64,000 nucleotides of DNA. Source: Diprion similis (lineage: Eukaryota; Arthropoda; Insecta; Hymenoptera; Diprionidae). Location of the stretch: positions 1,116,001-1,180,000 of the forward strand of contig NC_060105.1 of assembly GCF_021155765.1 (NCBI RefSeq). The letters are read 5' to 3'. Each line of letters begins with the position of its first letter. The stretch's first letter is position 1. Positions 10,355-23,800 of the stretch are shown one piece after another. A program made the translations under genes and the position numbers. The notes under the pieces are model-generated. The model ran no database searches and was not told where the DNA came from. It saw only the letters and a program-made list of their open reading frames with translations.

Positions 10355-12400
10355 TTCGATTCTTAATTCATCTGGACCTTGCGGATTGCGTCTATTACAC
10401 TTTGAGTCCAGGATAGAACTTTATTCTGACCGAAAACTCTGCTGTGAAACGAACTGACCAGATTTTCCCAGTCTTATTGAACCATTTGCGAAATACTTGC
10501 GAGGGATGTTTGATCAATTAATGTAATAACCTCGGCCACTCGGTGACGGACAAACACGGGTTACACTTCAACTTGTCTGGTAGCAAGTAAGTGATTATCA
10601 AGTACAATGCTTAGTACATCGATCGGTACAAGTTGAGGCTACATGGAAAGCATCAAATGGGTTTGGAATTCATAGAATTCGAAGTTTCGGAGTGCATTGA
10701 AAATTCTACCGGTTTCGGAAGGAAGAGAAATTGAATAAGAATAATTCGAAAATATGTCTTACGTATCGATGAACCTAAAATATTTTTGCGTGTAGGTACC
10801 GCTGGGAAAAGGATATCGGAACACCATTAGCATCGTACTATAATAAATCGTCTCGTTTTGACGGGTACATGTTGACTCCGTCATCCAGTTCTTGGCGCGT
10901 GTTCCCATACTTGAAGTTGACGTGACAATAAATGGAATGGAAGGTTACGTTGGGCATAGTGATACACGGCGATTTATCAAGTATCGCTTGAGTGAAATTT
11001 ACATGTAAACGTTGATGGATTACTCTAGATATCAATGGTAGAATAGTTGGAAAGACTGAGTTTGAAAAACTACGTGAACTATGAATCTCTGAAATTTTTG
11101 GGACAGCAATTTTTGCAGAGGATTAGATACCGTTTAAGAAAAAAAAAATAAAAAAAAAAAATAAACTTGAATGCAGCCCGAGGTGTCGTTGGCCCTTGAC
11201 ACTGCCTTGGGCCTAGTGTTCCAGATGCTTCGACAATTCGGCATCGTAAAACAATCTCTGAGTCACGAATCTGCCTATTTTCACTCGTATGGTGAGGCTC
11301 TTGCGATCGTCTCGATGCCCGAGACCATTGGCGAGTTCGTTGTTGCAGGTTGAAAAGTTGGACTTTAACGATTAGACGAGGGGGAGGCTCGCGTATCGGC
11401 AAAATACATAAATTTCTAAGGTGTCAAGCAGCTCGAACTCGTTTCAGTATTGTGTATAAAACATTTGTACGTAGGCATGCGTACGTGTACATCATACATA
11501 CAACTCCACCCATGTACACCCAGCGTTAAGTACCTCTGATATTTACATCGTGTCTGCAGGTCGCCCATATTCCTATAACTGTAGCTAAAAATAACCGAGG
11601 AAGAGATACGGCCACGCCGACTTTACACCTGTAGATTTTTGCGAGTAAAAGTCTTTCATCGATATTCCCAAAAAAGCGAAGAAGGCTGAAAGGGGTGGGG
11701 TTGAAGTTCCGGATTTGAAAAGCCCCGGAAGGGCCTAACTCCGAATTATTTGGTGAGGAAAATTGAAGTAAAAAATCAATCTTTCACGGTGGCTCAAAGT
11801 TGCAAGATCCAAGATTTCGAAAATTAAAGTTTCGATGGAGTAAGGTTCCGAAAATTCAATTATTCGAATTTCGATGCTTTGGATTTTTAAATTTTCGCAC
11901 TTTCGGAACTTTGTACTTTCGGAAGTTTGAGTGCTGGGTTTCGGACCATTAGAAACTTTGATGATTCGTTAAAGTTAAGTTTTTTTACTTCAAGTTTCAC
12001 CAGCAAAAAAATTCGGACTTTTCAATCCCACCCCGGCTGAAGATGGGAGAATATTGCATCGAAAAGGAGGGACAGGTTGAAAGATCAAAAAATCCATTCA
12101 TCGTTCTCGGAAGGTAAATTACATCACGTCTATACAGCTTGTAAAGAAATTTTTTCATACAAAAATACACGTGACACATTTCACGAAACAGCCGCAGCTG
12201 GGTTCGAAAAAACCTTTTTATAAATTGATTCTCTTTAGTTGTATTACACGCGTAGATAAGTACATTGCAATTATTCCAAAGTAAAAATTCCTCGATTCCC
12301 TGACTCTGTTCTATCTATCTCCGATTTCTCCCGGAAAGATAAAACGAACGCCGCGTCGATGGCGAACAATTTCCGGATACCTATCTAAAGCGCAAAAATT
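10355..12400. other. Intergenic DNA upstream of receptor C
   Basis: About 2 kb without a supportable gene. It contains a short A-rich tract near 11140-11163, a stretch of repeated TTCGAAA/TTTCGGAA words near 11810-11960, and a candidate inverted-repeat element at about 11684-12040 (listed separately). The receptor C promoter should lie at its left end. Confidence 0.5.
11684..12040. mobile_element. Candidate foldback/MITE-like element
   Basis: The left arm near 11684 reads GGCTGAAAGGGGTGGGGTTG and the right arm, read from 12040 on the other strand, reads TCAGCCGGGGTGGGATTGAA. Both arms continue with TCCGAATT, a GGTGA word and TTGAAGTAAAAAA, with an insertion of about 30 bases in the left arm. 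The middle is a degenerate TTCGGAA-rich sequence. No target-site duplication is obvious and no coding capacity exists, so it would be a decayed, non-autonomous element at best. Confidence 0.4.
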
Positions 12401-13037
12401 TTTAAAGAGAAAGAGAATTCGACCGGTTTCGGTGCCGTCCCACTCGAATCGCGCGTTGTCTTGTACGGTAGGCGAGATGGTCGGTTGCCAGCGAGGCGAC
12501 GAGCCGTTAGTGGGTCCGAATATCCCCGAAGCCCCCCTTTTCCCCGTGTGATTCGGCGTCTCGACTCGGTCCAGCGAAAGCGCGCCGAGATCAGCATCAG
12601 CATCAGCATCAGCAGCCCCAGAGCAGCGGAGGGAACCGGGAACGAGAGCAAATAAGTGCGAGGCGAAGAACTAAGAAGGCGCGCGCCGATTCCCGAGGGT
12701 CGACGACGCCGTCGGCCAGTTGCGGCAAACGCGTGGTCGGCATCGCCTCTTCCCCGCAATCCCGAGTGTCCCGCATCCGATCCAGAATATTTCGCACTCG
12801 CATTTACCATCTCCCGACTCTCGGACTCGCTCGATTTTCCAAGACAACTCGACAAAAGGCAGGCTTACTTGACACGCCGAATATAATATAAACGGAGCAC
12901 CGATTTTTACCGATCGAGTCGCAGATCCATCCACCCACCTCACCTCACCCCACCCCCTCCTCCCCCCCCGAGGAAAACTACCAGGTGTAACATACAAAAC
13001 GTATAAAACAGCCGGAAACGGGAGGTTGGATACAGCC
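12400..13037 (+). promoter_or_regulatory. CpG-rich promoter and 5' UTR region of the disordered-protein gene
   Basis: This stretch is much richer in CG dinucleotides than its surroundings, includes a short CATCAG repeat near 12594-12612, and leads straight to the ATG at 13038. It most likely holds the promoter and 5' UTR. The exact transcription start cannot be placed. Confidence 0.45.
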
Positions 13038-13137
13038 ATGAGTTACGCGGGGTGAGTTTTAAACTTTTCTTACTTTTATCGTATTAACTTGCTACCCAAT
13101 TACTTTTTCCTTCCATTTTTCCTCGCTTTTCTCCAAT

Positions 13138-13183
<46 letters not shown>

Positions 13184-14824
13184 GAGAAACGCACTTTGCG
13201 TATCACGTTTCCGCGTATCAATCTACTCGTTGTAGCACATTCGACGAATCCCAGTGCTCTATGCTATACGGCAGCTCGAACGGGGGTCCGGAAGTGGTTT
13301 CGAGAAACGGAGGGGGGAGGAAATGATAACAGTCTGGTGTTTTAATTCCGTGAACCGCCGCAGCGTGCGCAGGACCGCGGATTATACCTCGATTTGTATT
13401 TGCGAAGCGTTACTCGCACTTGCAGTATAACTTTGATATACACTTATCTACTAGGACGAATTTTACTCATCCACTTGCCTCTTTGTGTATCCAATCCAGT
13501 TTTGGAGAGGTTGCCTGAAGTTTGTTAAATCGAGCAAATATTACTCGTCTATTGCATATTCTCGTTTCTTATTCGTTTCAACGATGTTGTTATTGCCGCT
13601 TTCACAATGCGTTGTTATACGAAAGTTGCATAGCTCTAACCGGTTTAGCTATGTACGGTCATTATAAGAGATAAGAACTCGTCTAGTTGCGTTGTTAATG
13701 CACGGACTAATAACAAAAGGTGCTTGCATGAGCATTTTTATTGTGCGAAAATTCGTAATGTTGGCTAGTTTTTAAATCGGTTCAACGAGTAGGTATTAAG
13801 ATACGAATGGTTTTCGAGGATAGTTGAAAGATCAAAGAAAAAAAACTAGATGATTATTATTACCAGGAATCTTTCAAGACTTCCAACATTTATGTGTACG
13901 AGAATTCTGGTAATTGAATCGTGTTCTTTTTTTTTTTTTTTTTATCGACCAATTTTAACCAGAACCGAATTGGCCGGTGGTACGGTTAGAAGAAAAATAA
14001 AAAATTGAAAAATAAAATAAGAAGGAAGAGAGGATAAAAAATCGACGTTATTCAGTAACGCCTACGACGAAGGAAACTTGGCCGTTGAAGGGTTATAAAA
14101 TTGTAATACCGACCTCCGTGTGTGCGATTCGAATCATCGGCGATTCGAAAGCGGAAAAACGGCAAGGCGTGGGTGCCGTTTTCGTGTAAAACGCGAATAT
14201 ATTGGTAGTATTATACGTATACAAAGACGATCGAGAGGTCGGGTAACTAACGGGTTTCTTAAAATAAGAGTAAACGTGAAATATCATATATTAGAGGAAA
14301 ACGTTGGAAAAAGAGAATATTCCTGATCTCCGAATGATCGACGGAATGATTTAACGCTGGAAAAAACCTGATGACTAATTTGCAAATATACTATAAAATT
14401 TATCGGCCCTCGACGACAAAGATAGACGATGATAATTCGCCAGGATTGTAATAGAGTGTGCGAATAACGCCCTCGCATGCAGATGAGCGAAACCGATTCA
14501 TCGATAAACGGTCTTCGGTTTCGCAGGCGAGAGGTTCAAACGCACAAGGATACACCTTATAGGACTTGCGTGGGACGCAGGCCGACCCCTACACAGAAAT
14601 ACTAGACGTAAAGCTATGACCCAGTTCCGAGGTAGCCCAGAAAAGCAGGGAAGAGTGGTGAGAAAATAAAAGAAAATACCGCGCGATGCGGAGCGGCGGA
14701 TAACGACGTCGGAAAATTTACGCCGAATTAGAGGGAGGGAATTTTTAGGCGACCAAGTAAAAGAAGAAATAGGCAGGCGTGTCTCGCCGATAGTCACGTC
14801 CAAGAAATTTCGCTACGTGCATTT

Positions 14825-14874
<50 letters not shown>

Positions 14875-17800
14875 AGTGCAGCAACTGCAGCGTTTTTGTT
14901 GCGTTATAAGCGAGCTAAAAATATTGTCTGACTTATACTCTCGTATAAACTGGATCGGTTTGCCGAACAATACAATCCGGGCTTAGAATCAAACGTGCAG
15001 ACTAGACGCGGTTCGTTGCCCTCGGTTTGCCGCTGGTTAAGAATCCTCGCGAATTCTTCCTCTTCTTTCTCGACGAAACTTAATTTTCATTCGGTCAGCA
15101 CGAGCTCCCGGGACGTCAATGACACCTGAACTAACTGACGATGAAAGTTGGCTGCATGTGCCTGCAAGAAATACGGTTTCTTGCCACGTGCTGCTGCTGC
15201 TGCTGGCCGTTCGACGCGTACCCGCCTAGAAATTGATCTATTTTTAAAATCAGTCTCACCGCAGGTGGTGACTTTAGTAATTAATTGTACATATTCGTCG
15301 GAGGCTTGTTAAGGTGCAGGAAGGATAAATTCTTGTTTCATTAACGGCTCGGCCGATCGAACAAGACATAATAAAGGGGGGAGAAAAAAAAGGAGGGGGG
15401 GGGGGGGGGGGGGTGGATGGTGATCGAATTTGATGAGATAAATAAATACAAATGAGAGTAAATAATTAATTAGTGGACGAAGGGAGAAAAAGACAAAGAG
15501 AGAGAGAGAGAGAGAGGAGGGAGACAGACGAGAGGAGACCGATGGAAAGCATTTCTATGCTCGAAAGGGGGGTGAAATCTCGCGTGGAGTATATAGTATA
15601 GAGGCATCGACTAAAAATAAAATAATCGGAAGCATTTTATACTCGGTGGTAACGCGCAGGTCAGCCGGAGTTAAAATTAACCACGCTTTGCGCGTCTACC
15701 TAAATACATTTCTTATAGCTATAGAGGCATCAGCATCTTGGCTGGGATCCCGAAACGAAACCGCGACCGTCTTCTCATCGCTGCTGTTCAAACACGTATC
15801 TATCGTCTGAAATTATATATAATCGATCGACGTAATTACACGCGATCAGGTATCGAACTACTTGCTGCTGCTGCGGCTTATCGATCGAAAGAGAAAAATC
15901 CGATATGCTTTCGAGAGACGGTGATAAAGAACTAAATAATACGTCGTCTCGTAGTACTTCGATCATTCTTGATCATACATATATATATCTACACATATAT
16001 AGGGCTTAATTATACAATTATAAACAGAATGTATATACGGAGCAGAAAGAAAGAGAGAGAAACTTCGATTTTCAAAAGATCTATACACTTGTTACCATAC
16101 GTATTATTCTATAATATTCATCTATCATCGTTGATATTTTCATGATTGTGTTATTCTACACTGTAAACAGGCAAACGGTGCCAATTTTCATTGGATCCGA
16201 GGAAGCTTGCCACGTGTAGAAAATTCTCTGTTTGCATCGGGCGTAGGTTCGTTTCAATAAACCTGATTATTCAATGCTTTGTTTTTTTTTTTTATTACGA
16301 GTTTGAAACACTGGAGTAGAGATTTTATTCCTAGAGGAGAAGAAAGAGCGGCGCGTGACTAGAGACCGTCTGCAAAATGTACACACGTCATGGATCTGCC
16401 GGAACATATCGTGACCGACTTGTGAGATTTAGCTAAAAGTGCTCGAAAGTCGGCGACGCCGATTATAGACTATGACGAGGGAAGTCGAACAGGGGAAGGA
16501 ACTCGTCGAATTTATTCAACGCGTTGCATGCGAATAATTTATACATATATGGGGCATTCCGTGATGTAATATGGACCGAAAAATGTCCATTCATAGAGAT
16601 ATCATAACGAGCTTTTGCGTACGTTCATTCTTATGTCGAAAATGCAATCCAATAATAATGTAATTGTTTTTATTTTTCTAATTTATCTTTCGAAGTTATG
16701 AAATCTCCATTTTGTAATAGGAGTAAATAAAAAAATTCTGTTACTATTTTATAAGATTTTTCAAAATTTTTTTGCCACATTACAGAAAGTTCGGTCTTTT
16801 TTCTAATTTTTGTCAAATTTTTTCAAGTAAAAAAATTGCGATTACGTTTTTCGTCATGTAATTTCATACAAAAAATTATAAAAATCAATCTTAGACATCG
16901 ATTTAAAATCCTGATCGTTTGTAGAAATTTTTTTCCGTTCATTCGAGAAAAAAAAGTGGGGGAAAATTTTTTTTAACACTCCGGCTAAATTTCGAATCGT
17001 TTCGTATAATTTTGAGTAAGATTTATCGACCGGTTTAGCGACCAGACATCACGGCTGGTTCCTCCTCTTTCAATCGAACAGGTGCCGAGCTTACGTCTCG
17101 ATTCTTTTCATCCCTGATAATTTATTGCTATTAGCGATACTGAAAGATTAAAAATGAAGCTGATCCTGAGCCAAGAGCCGCGTGCTCTGAACGTGCTCCG
17201 TATTTATAACGCTTTAACTATGGTCAACTAACGTACGATGATGGGGTTATGGGTTTGCAAACGATCGGTCTTTAGTTTGAAATCACAAAAAGTTAAGACG
17301 AATTTATCTCTTTTTGGAAATTTTTTCCAAGACGTGTCGTGAAGGGTTTGGATTCGTTCGCGCGGTTTCAATGAAATTCCAAATTTTCCATCGCAAAAAA
17401 TAGCGGATTGCTGTACCAAAAAACAAATATTGAAGAAAAAAATATCTTAGTCCAGATGTGTCGCATCGATTTGTCAATGCAACAGTTTTTTTTTTTTCTT
17501 TCTTTTTTATTAATAAATAGCATACATCCGTTATAGTTGAACAAGCGGACGAGAAAAGTGCTGATAAATATATATCAAAAGTATGAAAAGAAAAGAAAAA
17601 AAAACAACAAACTATGTTGCATCAGCGATAATTATGTTGGAAGTGCGGTAAGAAGAAGAAGTGGCAGAATTGAGAAAAGTTTTTCCGGTACTTCGGCATC
17701 AAAGCCTGGGGAAATTTGTCGGCAAGGGTAAAAGGAAGAGGAAGAAAAGCAAGATAAATAGTCCGTGTACCAATTAACGCTGACTACGCCTACAATTCGC

Positions 17801-20800
17801 GTGGCTCGAGGCCAATGACGAACTTTTCCCGTCAGTCCTGCACGTCTAGGCGCTCAGTCTAAGATAAGGTAAACTAGAGTCGAGCCAAAGATAAAATTAT
17901 TATTGAAACTCCCCCACCGTGGAGGAGGGAAGGAGGGAGGGACCAGGGAAGAGAGGAGAGAAGAGAAATACGAGGTGTACGAGTCTTTTTTCTTCCGCAA
18001 GTTTATATACCTATATAGCCGTGAGATATCAGAGGACGAGGAACCGGCATGAAGACACCGACGAAAGGCTGATGGCCGCGATGCCGATGTGGATGTGGGT
18101 GTTGAATTAATATAGAATAGACGGAAGGTCACCGCCTGCCGATCTAATTGCGCCATCCTCAGGAGCAATGAATAATAATACGGTGTAACACTGTGCGTTT
18201 ATTTTCGCACCGAACGTCGTGAGGATCAATTTATTTTTAATTTATTTTTTTCTTCTTCTTCTTCTTCTTCTAGACGGTTCGATGATCGGTTAAAGAGTCG
18301 GAAATAATTCGACGCAAGACAGGTGCGAACGATTTAAACCCTTTCACTTACAGTGCAGGGATACTCAACGTCCCACCTATGAAATTTCCACGTCCTGGCC
18401 TTGTGATAGTTTATTTAAAAATCTATCTAAAACTAAAACCCTCGAGTAACAAGTTACGGTGGGAAACATCGAATTTTAATTATTTTTTCAATTTTATTGT
18501 CGCCATATTGGATCCGTCATCTTGCATTTAGGACTTCAGATTCGTGATCAATGACTCCAAAGACCCTCGAGTAGCAAAATAGCTTTCGTAATTGCTTGGG
18601 GGGCAAACTTTTTCCGAGAATCAATTATACCCATACGTAAAACGAAAGTGAAGACCTGTAGTCTCTGTACTTTCCTCATACTTGCCCAAAGTGTTGACTC
18701 ATACCTACGATCAGAGAGATCTCTCCATTCGTAACGCGGTAATTCTGAATTTAACCTACTATGCCTATATGTATGATGCATAACGTACGACGTATATACG
18801 TATAATGTAGGCGAAGATAATAACACGTAGTCAGCATATATATTGCACGTATATTTGTATAGCAGAAACGGTGACTGACAGAGGAGGTCTAGTGTGTGTG
18901 TTTGTATGTTTGTGTGCATCATACGGCCTTCAAAACATGCGGGCTTACTCGCCGGCACATAACCCTAAAAGGAAAAACATCGCATACAGTACAGAAAGAC
19001 TCGACCAGCGGAGGCTGAGGCCGAACAAATATGGGTTACCAGTTACTCGCTGGCAGTTGTAGCGAACGGTGGTTAACGGACGATGAGACTGAACCTAATA
19101 TCTTTTGCTTTTCACTGCCGCGCCGGCTGTCAGGTTAAAGCGCTAAGTTCCCGCCGCGAATAATTATTCGGATACGTGTTGTGAGGACCGATGATACTTG
19201 ACTCGACGAGTGAAAGTTTTTTCGTCAAAAGAAGCTTCGGGGCTTCTACTCAGGAAGTGCAAAAAAAGTGGATTGTCGTGTACATTCGGTGCAAGCCGGG
19301 CAACGATTTTCGGGATAAAATCGATTCCGAGGAAAAGTTTGTTCCTCGGGCAGACGTGATCAGCTCTTGATGCTATTTCGATGTTTATAGTCAATCGTAC
19401 CGGCACGTGTTAACGAGATGCTTTAAGAACTGGAGAAACAAGAGGGAGACGAAAACAAGTTATGCATGACGCGTGTGGATATTGTTGATGTATACAGGCG
19501 TAGACTTTATATCACTTTTATAGTCACTTGGAAGACTTAAGGAGAGAGGGAATGATAAAGATAAAGATAAAGATAAAGATATATATGCATAACATTTCTC
19601 GCTATTGTGATTGATGTATACCTATATTGCGGAGATCAACATTGTCCGCCTATACGTGTGACAACCTGGCTGTCATTTCGAATTGTTTGGAACACTGTAT
19701 ATACCTGTATTATATACATGTATATGTGCGTTAAATAGAGCAAAAAAATGTTTGAGAATATGCACACAATAAGTTAGATACAACATTGGAAACACCGACG
19801 TTGACGTAGCTCGACTCGAGGGCACCGTTGCAATTTCAATTAGCATTCCTCAAGTTCTGTCTCCGATAAACTGACGGCAATATTTCCAGCCGGTGACATA
19901 ACGCCGTCCGTGGCATTCAGCTCTCTTTATTATCATGTACGTATTTCCCCAACTGATAAAGGTACGGGAATTTCAACTTTTTGTTTATCAGAATGAGCCT
20001 GGGATAAAGGAATCCCGAAAAACGTTCCTCGTTGACTTAGCAACTTTTACTCATATCATCAATATCCCGGGATCCTTACTCGTATTCTTTTAATTACACG
20101 TAAACTTTGCCTTTCCACTTTTCTCATTGTTCTATTTTCTTTTCTTCTTACAGGAATCCAGACTCTGCGCCAACGGGTGAGAATAATTACAAGTTATCTT
20201 ATAATTTTTATAATTTTATTAATCCCTTCCAATCCTTTGACTCAAACTTGCTAGTCTGGACAGCTCGCTTACGAATTGTAACGCTTTTTTCGTAACGAAC
20301 AAAGGAAACGAAGGAGGGAAGAAGCGACTGAGTAACTCAACAAAATAGAGGCTTACGGTCTTGGAATTTCCGGTCCGATATACCTAATCCCGGGTTTCTC
20401 GAAACGATAATGGCACATCGAATCATTAGAAAGTCCTTAGATACCCGAGCGCTGTGTTTACGGTTGTATTTATAGTATCGATGGTCAAGTGGCGACGGCT
20501 TCTTGCGCTCGTCATCGGATTCTCAATGAGCTGTCCGCCAGGTTTAATTTGCACTTGTAACATGCGGCGTGTTCTAACATTATACAACAATTTACTACCA
20601 AGTATATTATCTACTCCCTCGCGTAATACTACAAACACAAATCTCTTATTTTGCCTGCTGCAAGTTTTGCTTTCTTTGTTTCTTTATCTATCTCAATTTC
20701 AGGATTCTGTCCTGCCCCACCCCCGCCTCCGCCGCCCCCACCAGTTCCTGGACAAGCGCCAGCCTTAAGGATCAACACCGCAGAGGTAAGATCGAAATTC

Positions 20801-23800
20801 TGGAGCTCCAGTCGCTTCTGTGGCACCACCGAGTTTGCCGGAAGATAATCGCTGGTCCCGGGACCAGGAAAAGATCCTTTTGAAGAGGGTAAAATTTTTC
20901 GGTGAATCGAAATCGAGGTTACACATCCGTATGGAATAGAACTCTTCAACTCTTGTTGTTCGATCTTCTTTAACCACGTTATAATTAATCTTTTTCGCAC
21001 GCACACGCAGCCCATTTCCGATGGCAGCAATGGTGAGTTTTGCCCTGTCAAAATCGGCTGTATTTATGCACCGATATCTCGTAGAAAATATTGGCACACA
21101 TTATCACCATTTTTTTACCATTCGAAGTTTCTAATGAGTCACCGACCTATATGTTTCCGCGATTATTGTAGGACATTGCAGATCTGGTAGCAAGGCGGCG
21201 TATAAAACCGCAAGAGTGTAATAATAGCCGTAGAACGTCGACAGGCCCGCTTTGTGATTAAAAAATATTATAATCTTTATCTCGTTATTTTTATTTTCTT
21301 TCATGCTGATCTGTGTGTGTGTGTGTGTGTGTTTTTTCTGTCTGTCTTTTTCTTTTTTTCTTCTCTTTTTCTTTTATCACTGCAATGAGAGAAGTAAAGA
21401 CGGGAAACAGAAGCGGGGTATAAAAAAAGATGAATAATCACACGGTGTGTTTCGTTTATAAACCGACGGATTCTTTTCGCGTCGGTTTATTGCTGAGGTT
21501 GTACGTCTTGTATATATATCACTCAGCCTACGGGAACTGCTTGAAAGCTGAGACGAAACGCGATAGCGAAACCACGCGTTTTATGTGTCCGCAACTTTCG
21601 TTATCTCACGTTTTACATCACATCATCCTATATTACTTTTTACACGGGATAACCGCACATCAGGGATTTCAATATCTGATTATTATACAATATATATATA
21701 TATATATAATCAAGTATAATATGCCTGAGTATATAATTAATGCAAAAAATTGACTGAACTTTTGGAAAAATGACTTTTTCCATCAGTTACCACGTCCTAG
21801 GAGTTAATTGCTGCAAAACTGTAGTACGTTAGATTCTAATTGTCATATTCCGTTTTCGTTTTGAATGATCTTTTTAAACTAATTGAACAATTGTCAAAAA
21901 AATAAATAAATAAATAATCGCAGGCGCCGAGGCCCAGGAGACCACAGAACAACAGCAACGATGCGTACGAACCGCCGGCCGCGATTCAAAACGCGATGAT
22001 GACCAAAGACAAGAAACCTTTCACCTACACGCCCGGCATGGGTGGCAAACTCGACCTCTCGCAAATCCGAAGTCCCAGGATGGCGAGACGCGTCGCCAAG
22101 AACGCGAACGACGAGGGGATCGAGGGGCCCCCAAAATCAGCCCTCGAACCGAAACCGGCGGCCCCGTCGGTCGGACCCAATCTCTACGTCCAGCCCCAGG
22201 TCGCCGTTCCCGTATTCCCCACCAACATCCCGACGCAGCCGTCGACCGTCAACAGGACTCCAAGCACTCACGTAAATCGCGTCCCTTCAAACGGTGAGAC
22301 CTTCTTCTTTTTTTTCTTCTTCTTCTGCGACCGATTTCTCAATCATCATCCTTTCAATACCCTCGCCACCAAATTTCGTTGCAGCATCGAACAACGGTCG
22401 AAACGAGGGCAAGGTCACGCCGATCACCATCGTTCCCAGCGTCCCGTCATCGCCCCAGACACCGACGTCGCCGCCTCAGGTCACCCTGGCCAAGGCGCCA
22501 ACCCCTTGGCTCCAGAACAAACCGAAGCAGCAGGAGGATCTGCCGGAGTGGGCGAAGCGAGCCAACGCCAACAAGCCGATCGAGGTATCGATCGAGAGTT
22601 CGATCGCTTCTCCGGTCACCCAGCAACCACCCTTCGTTCAGTCGAGCCCGCCGCCCTCTAACCCTCAGCCTCAGTTCGCCCAGAGACAAGTCCCGGCTTC
22701 TCAGCCTCGACAGCAGGATCGCGTCATTCCGATACGCGTGAGTGCCGACATGGTATCCCATCGCAATCCATGGTGTTCCAATTTTTAACCGCCTTATTAC
22801 ATATCCATTCATTCATCTCTGATATTCGCAGATCGAGGACAGACCCTCTGTGTTTTCGGTGAAAAACGAGCCCGGCCATCACCAGTTGAAGCAAGCACCA
22901 AATCAGCAGCAGAGATGGGGCCAGCCTCAGCAGGCCCAACAGCAGCAACAGGGTGGAACCCGCATTATACCGATAATGGTTGACGACAATACTCAGTCTC
23001 AGGGACGAACGATACCTGTCGAGATTCAGGGCCCGAAAGTGTGAGTTTTATTGTTAGCTCGATGACGTGATTGTTAAATGACGATCGATGACCGATTTAT
23101 CGATGGATTGTTAAACGCTTACGCTTGCGGATTTCAGGGTGATTCAGAGAGGTTCACCGGGGGTGGTTATTAATCAGCAAGAACCCGGCCCCGTGCAGTC
23201 GAGGTCGTTCAGAGTCCTCCAGAAGATAACCGATACCGATTCCGACACCGACGTTGACGGTAATTCAGAACAAATACGGAAACTACAACTTACCGAAGAC
23301 GACAAAGTACTGATGAGCAAATTCAAGGAGCAAGGTAATATATATCGCTGTTCGTATATTCTCAGGATAACGTTTCGTCATTAGTTTACTGTATAATTTC
23401 ATCTTCGTCAGCGATTTTGTTGACCTTGATATTTAAGTGATATTGGTAAGATTTGACGCTAACGACCCTAAGAGTAAGCGCAGCTTTTCGAAATTGGCTC
23501 AAGTTATTTATTTTACCGACATATTCATCATTCGTGACTGAAAAAAGCAATGTTTAAAAAAAAAAAAGATTTTTTTTTATTGCTCCCAATTTTTTCGTCA
23601 AGTTTGGCGTTAGAGAACCAAGAATTTACGAATAAAATTATTGACGAATTATGATTTTATTTGTAAATTCTACGTTATGAACAAATAAAAATTTACGGTA
23701 AAAATCAGGGGAACAAAAATTAGGGAACGTAATTTCGTTAGTGTGTAGAGCTTTATTGTTTTTTACTGCTGACCGTAATATTCGTCTATATTGAAGATTG

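Larger units (their letters stand above)
13052..20153 (+). other. 7.1-kb first intron
   Basis: It runs from donor GTGAGT after the 14-nt first coding exon to acceptor TTCTTACAG before the 23-nt micro-exon. It contains microsatellites (TA near 13150-13180, CT at about 14825-14871, poly(G) 15395-15413, GA near 15496-15516, a GATAAA repeat near 19553-19580) but no reading frame that looks coding. Its length suggests it houses enhancers, none of which I can identify. Confidence 0.7.

Noticed and set aside
13002..13008. TATAAAA box upstream of the ATG at 13038
   Set aside because: Only about 30 bases separate it from the ATG, leaving no room for a 5' UTR, so it is unlikely to be the functional TATA box for this start.
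16551..17070. Inverted-repeat element bounded by CCGTGATGT words
   Set aside because: Only about nine bases match between the proposed ends and no target duplication is visible; AT-rich DNA makes this likely by chance.
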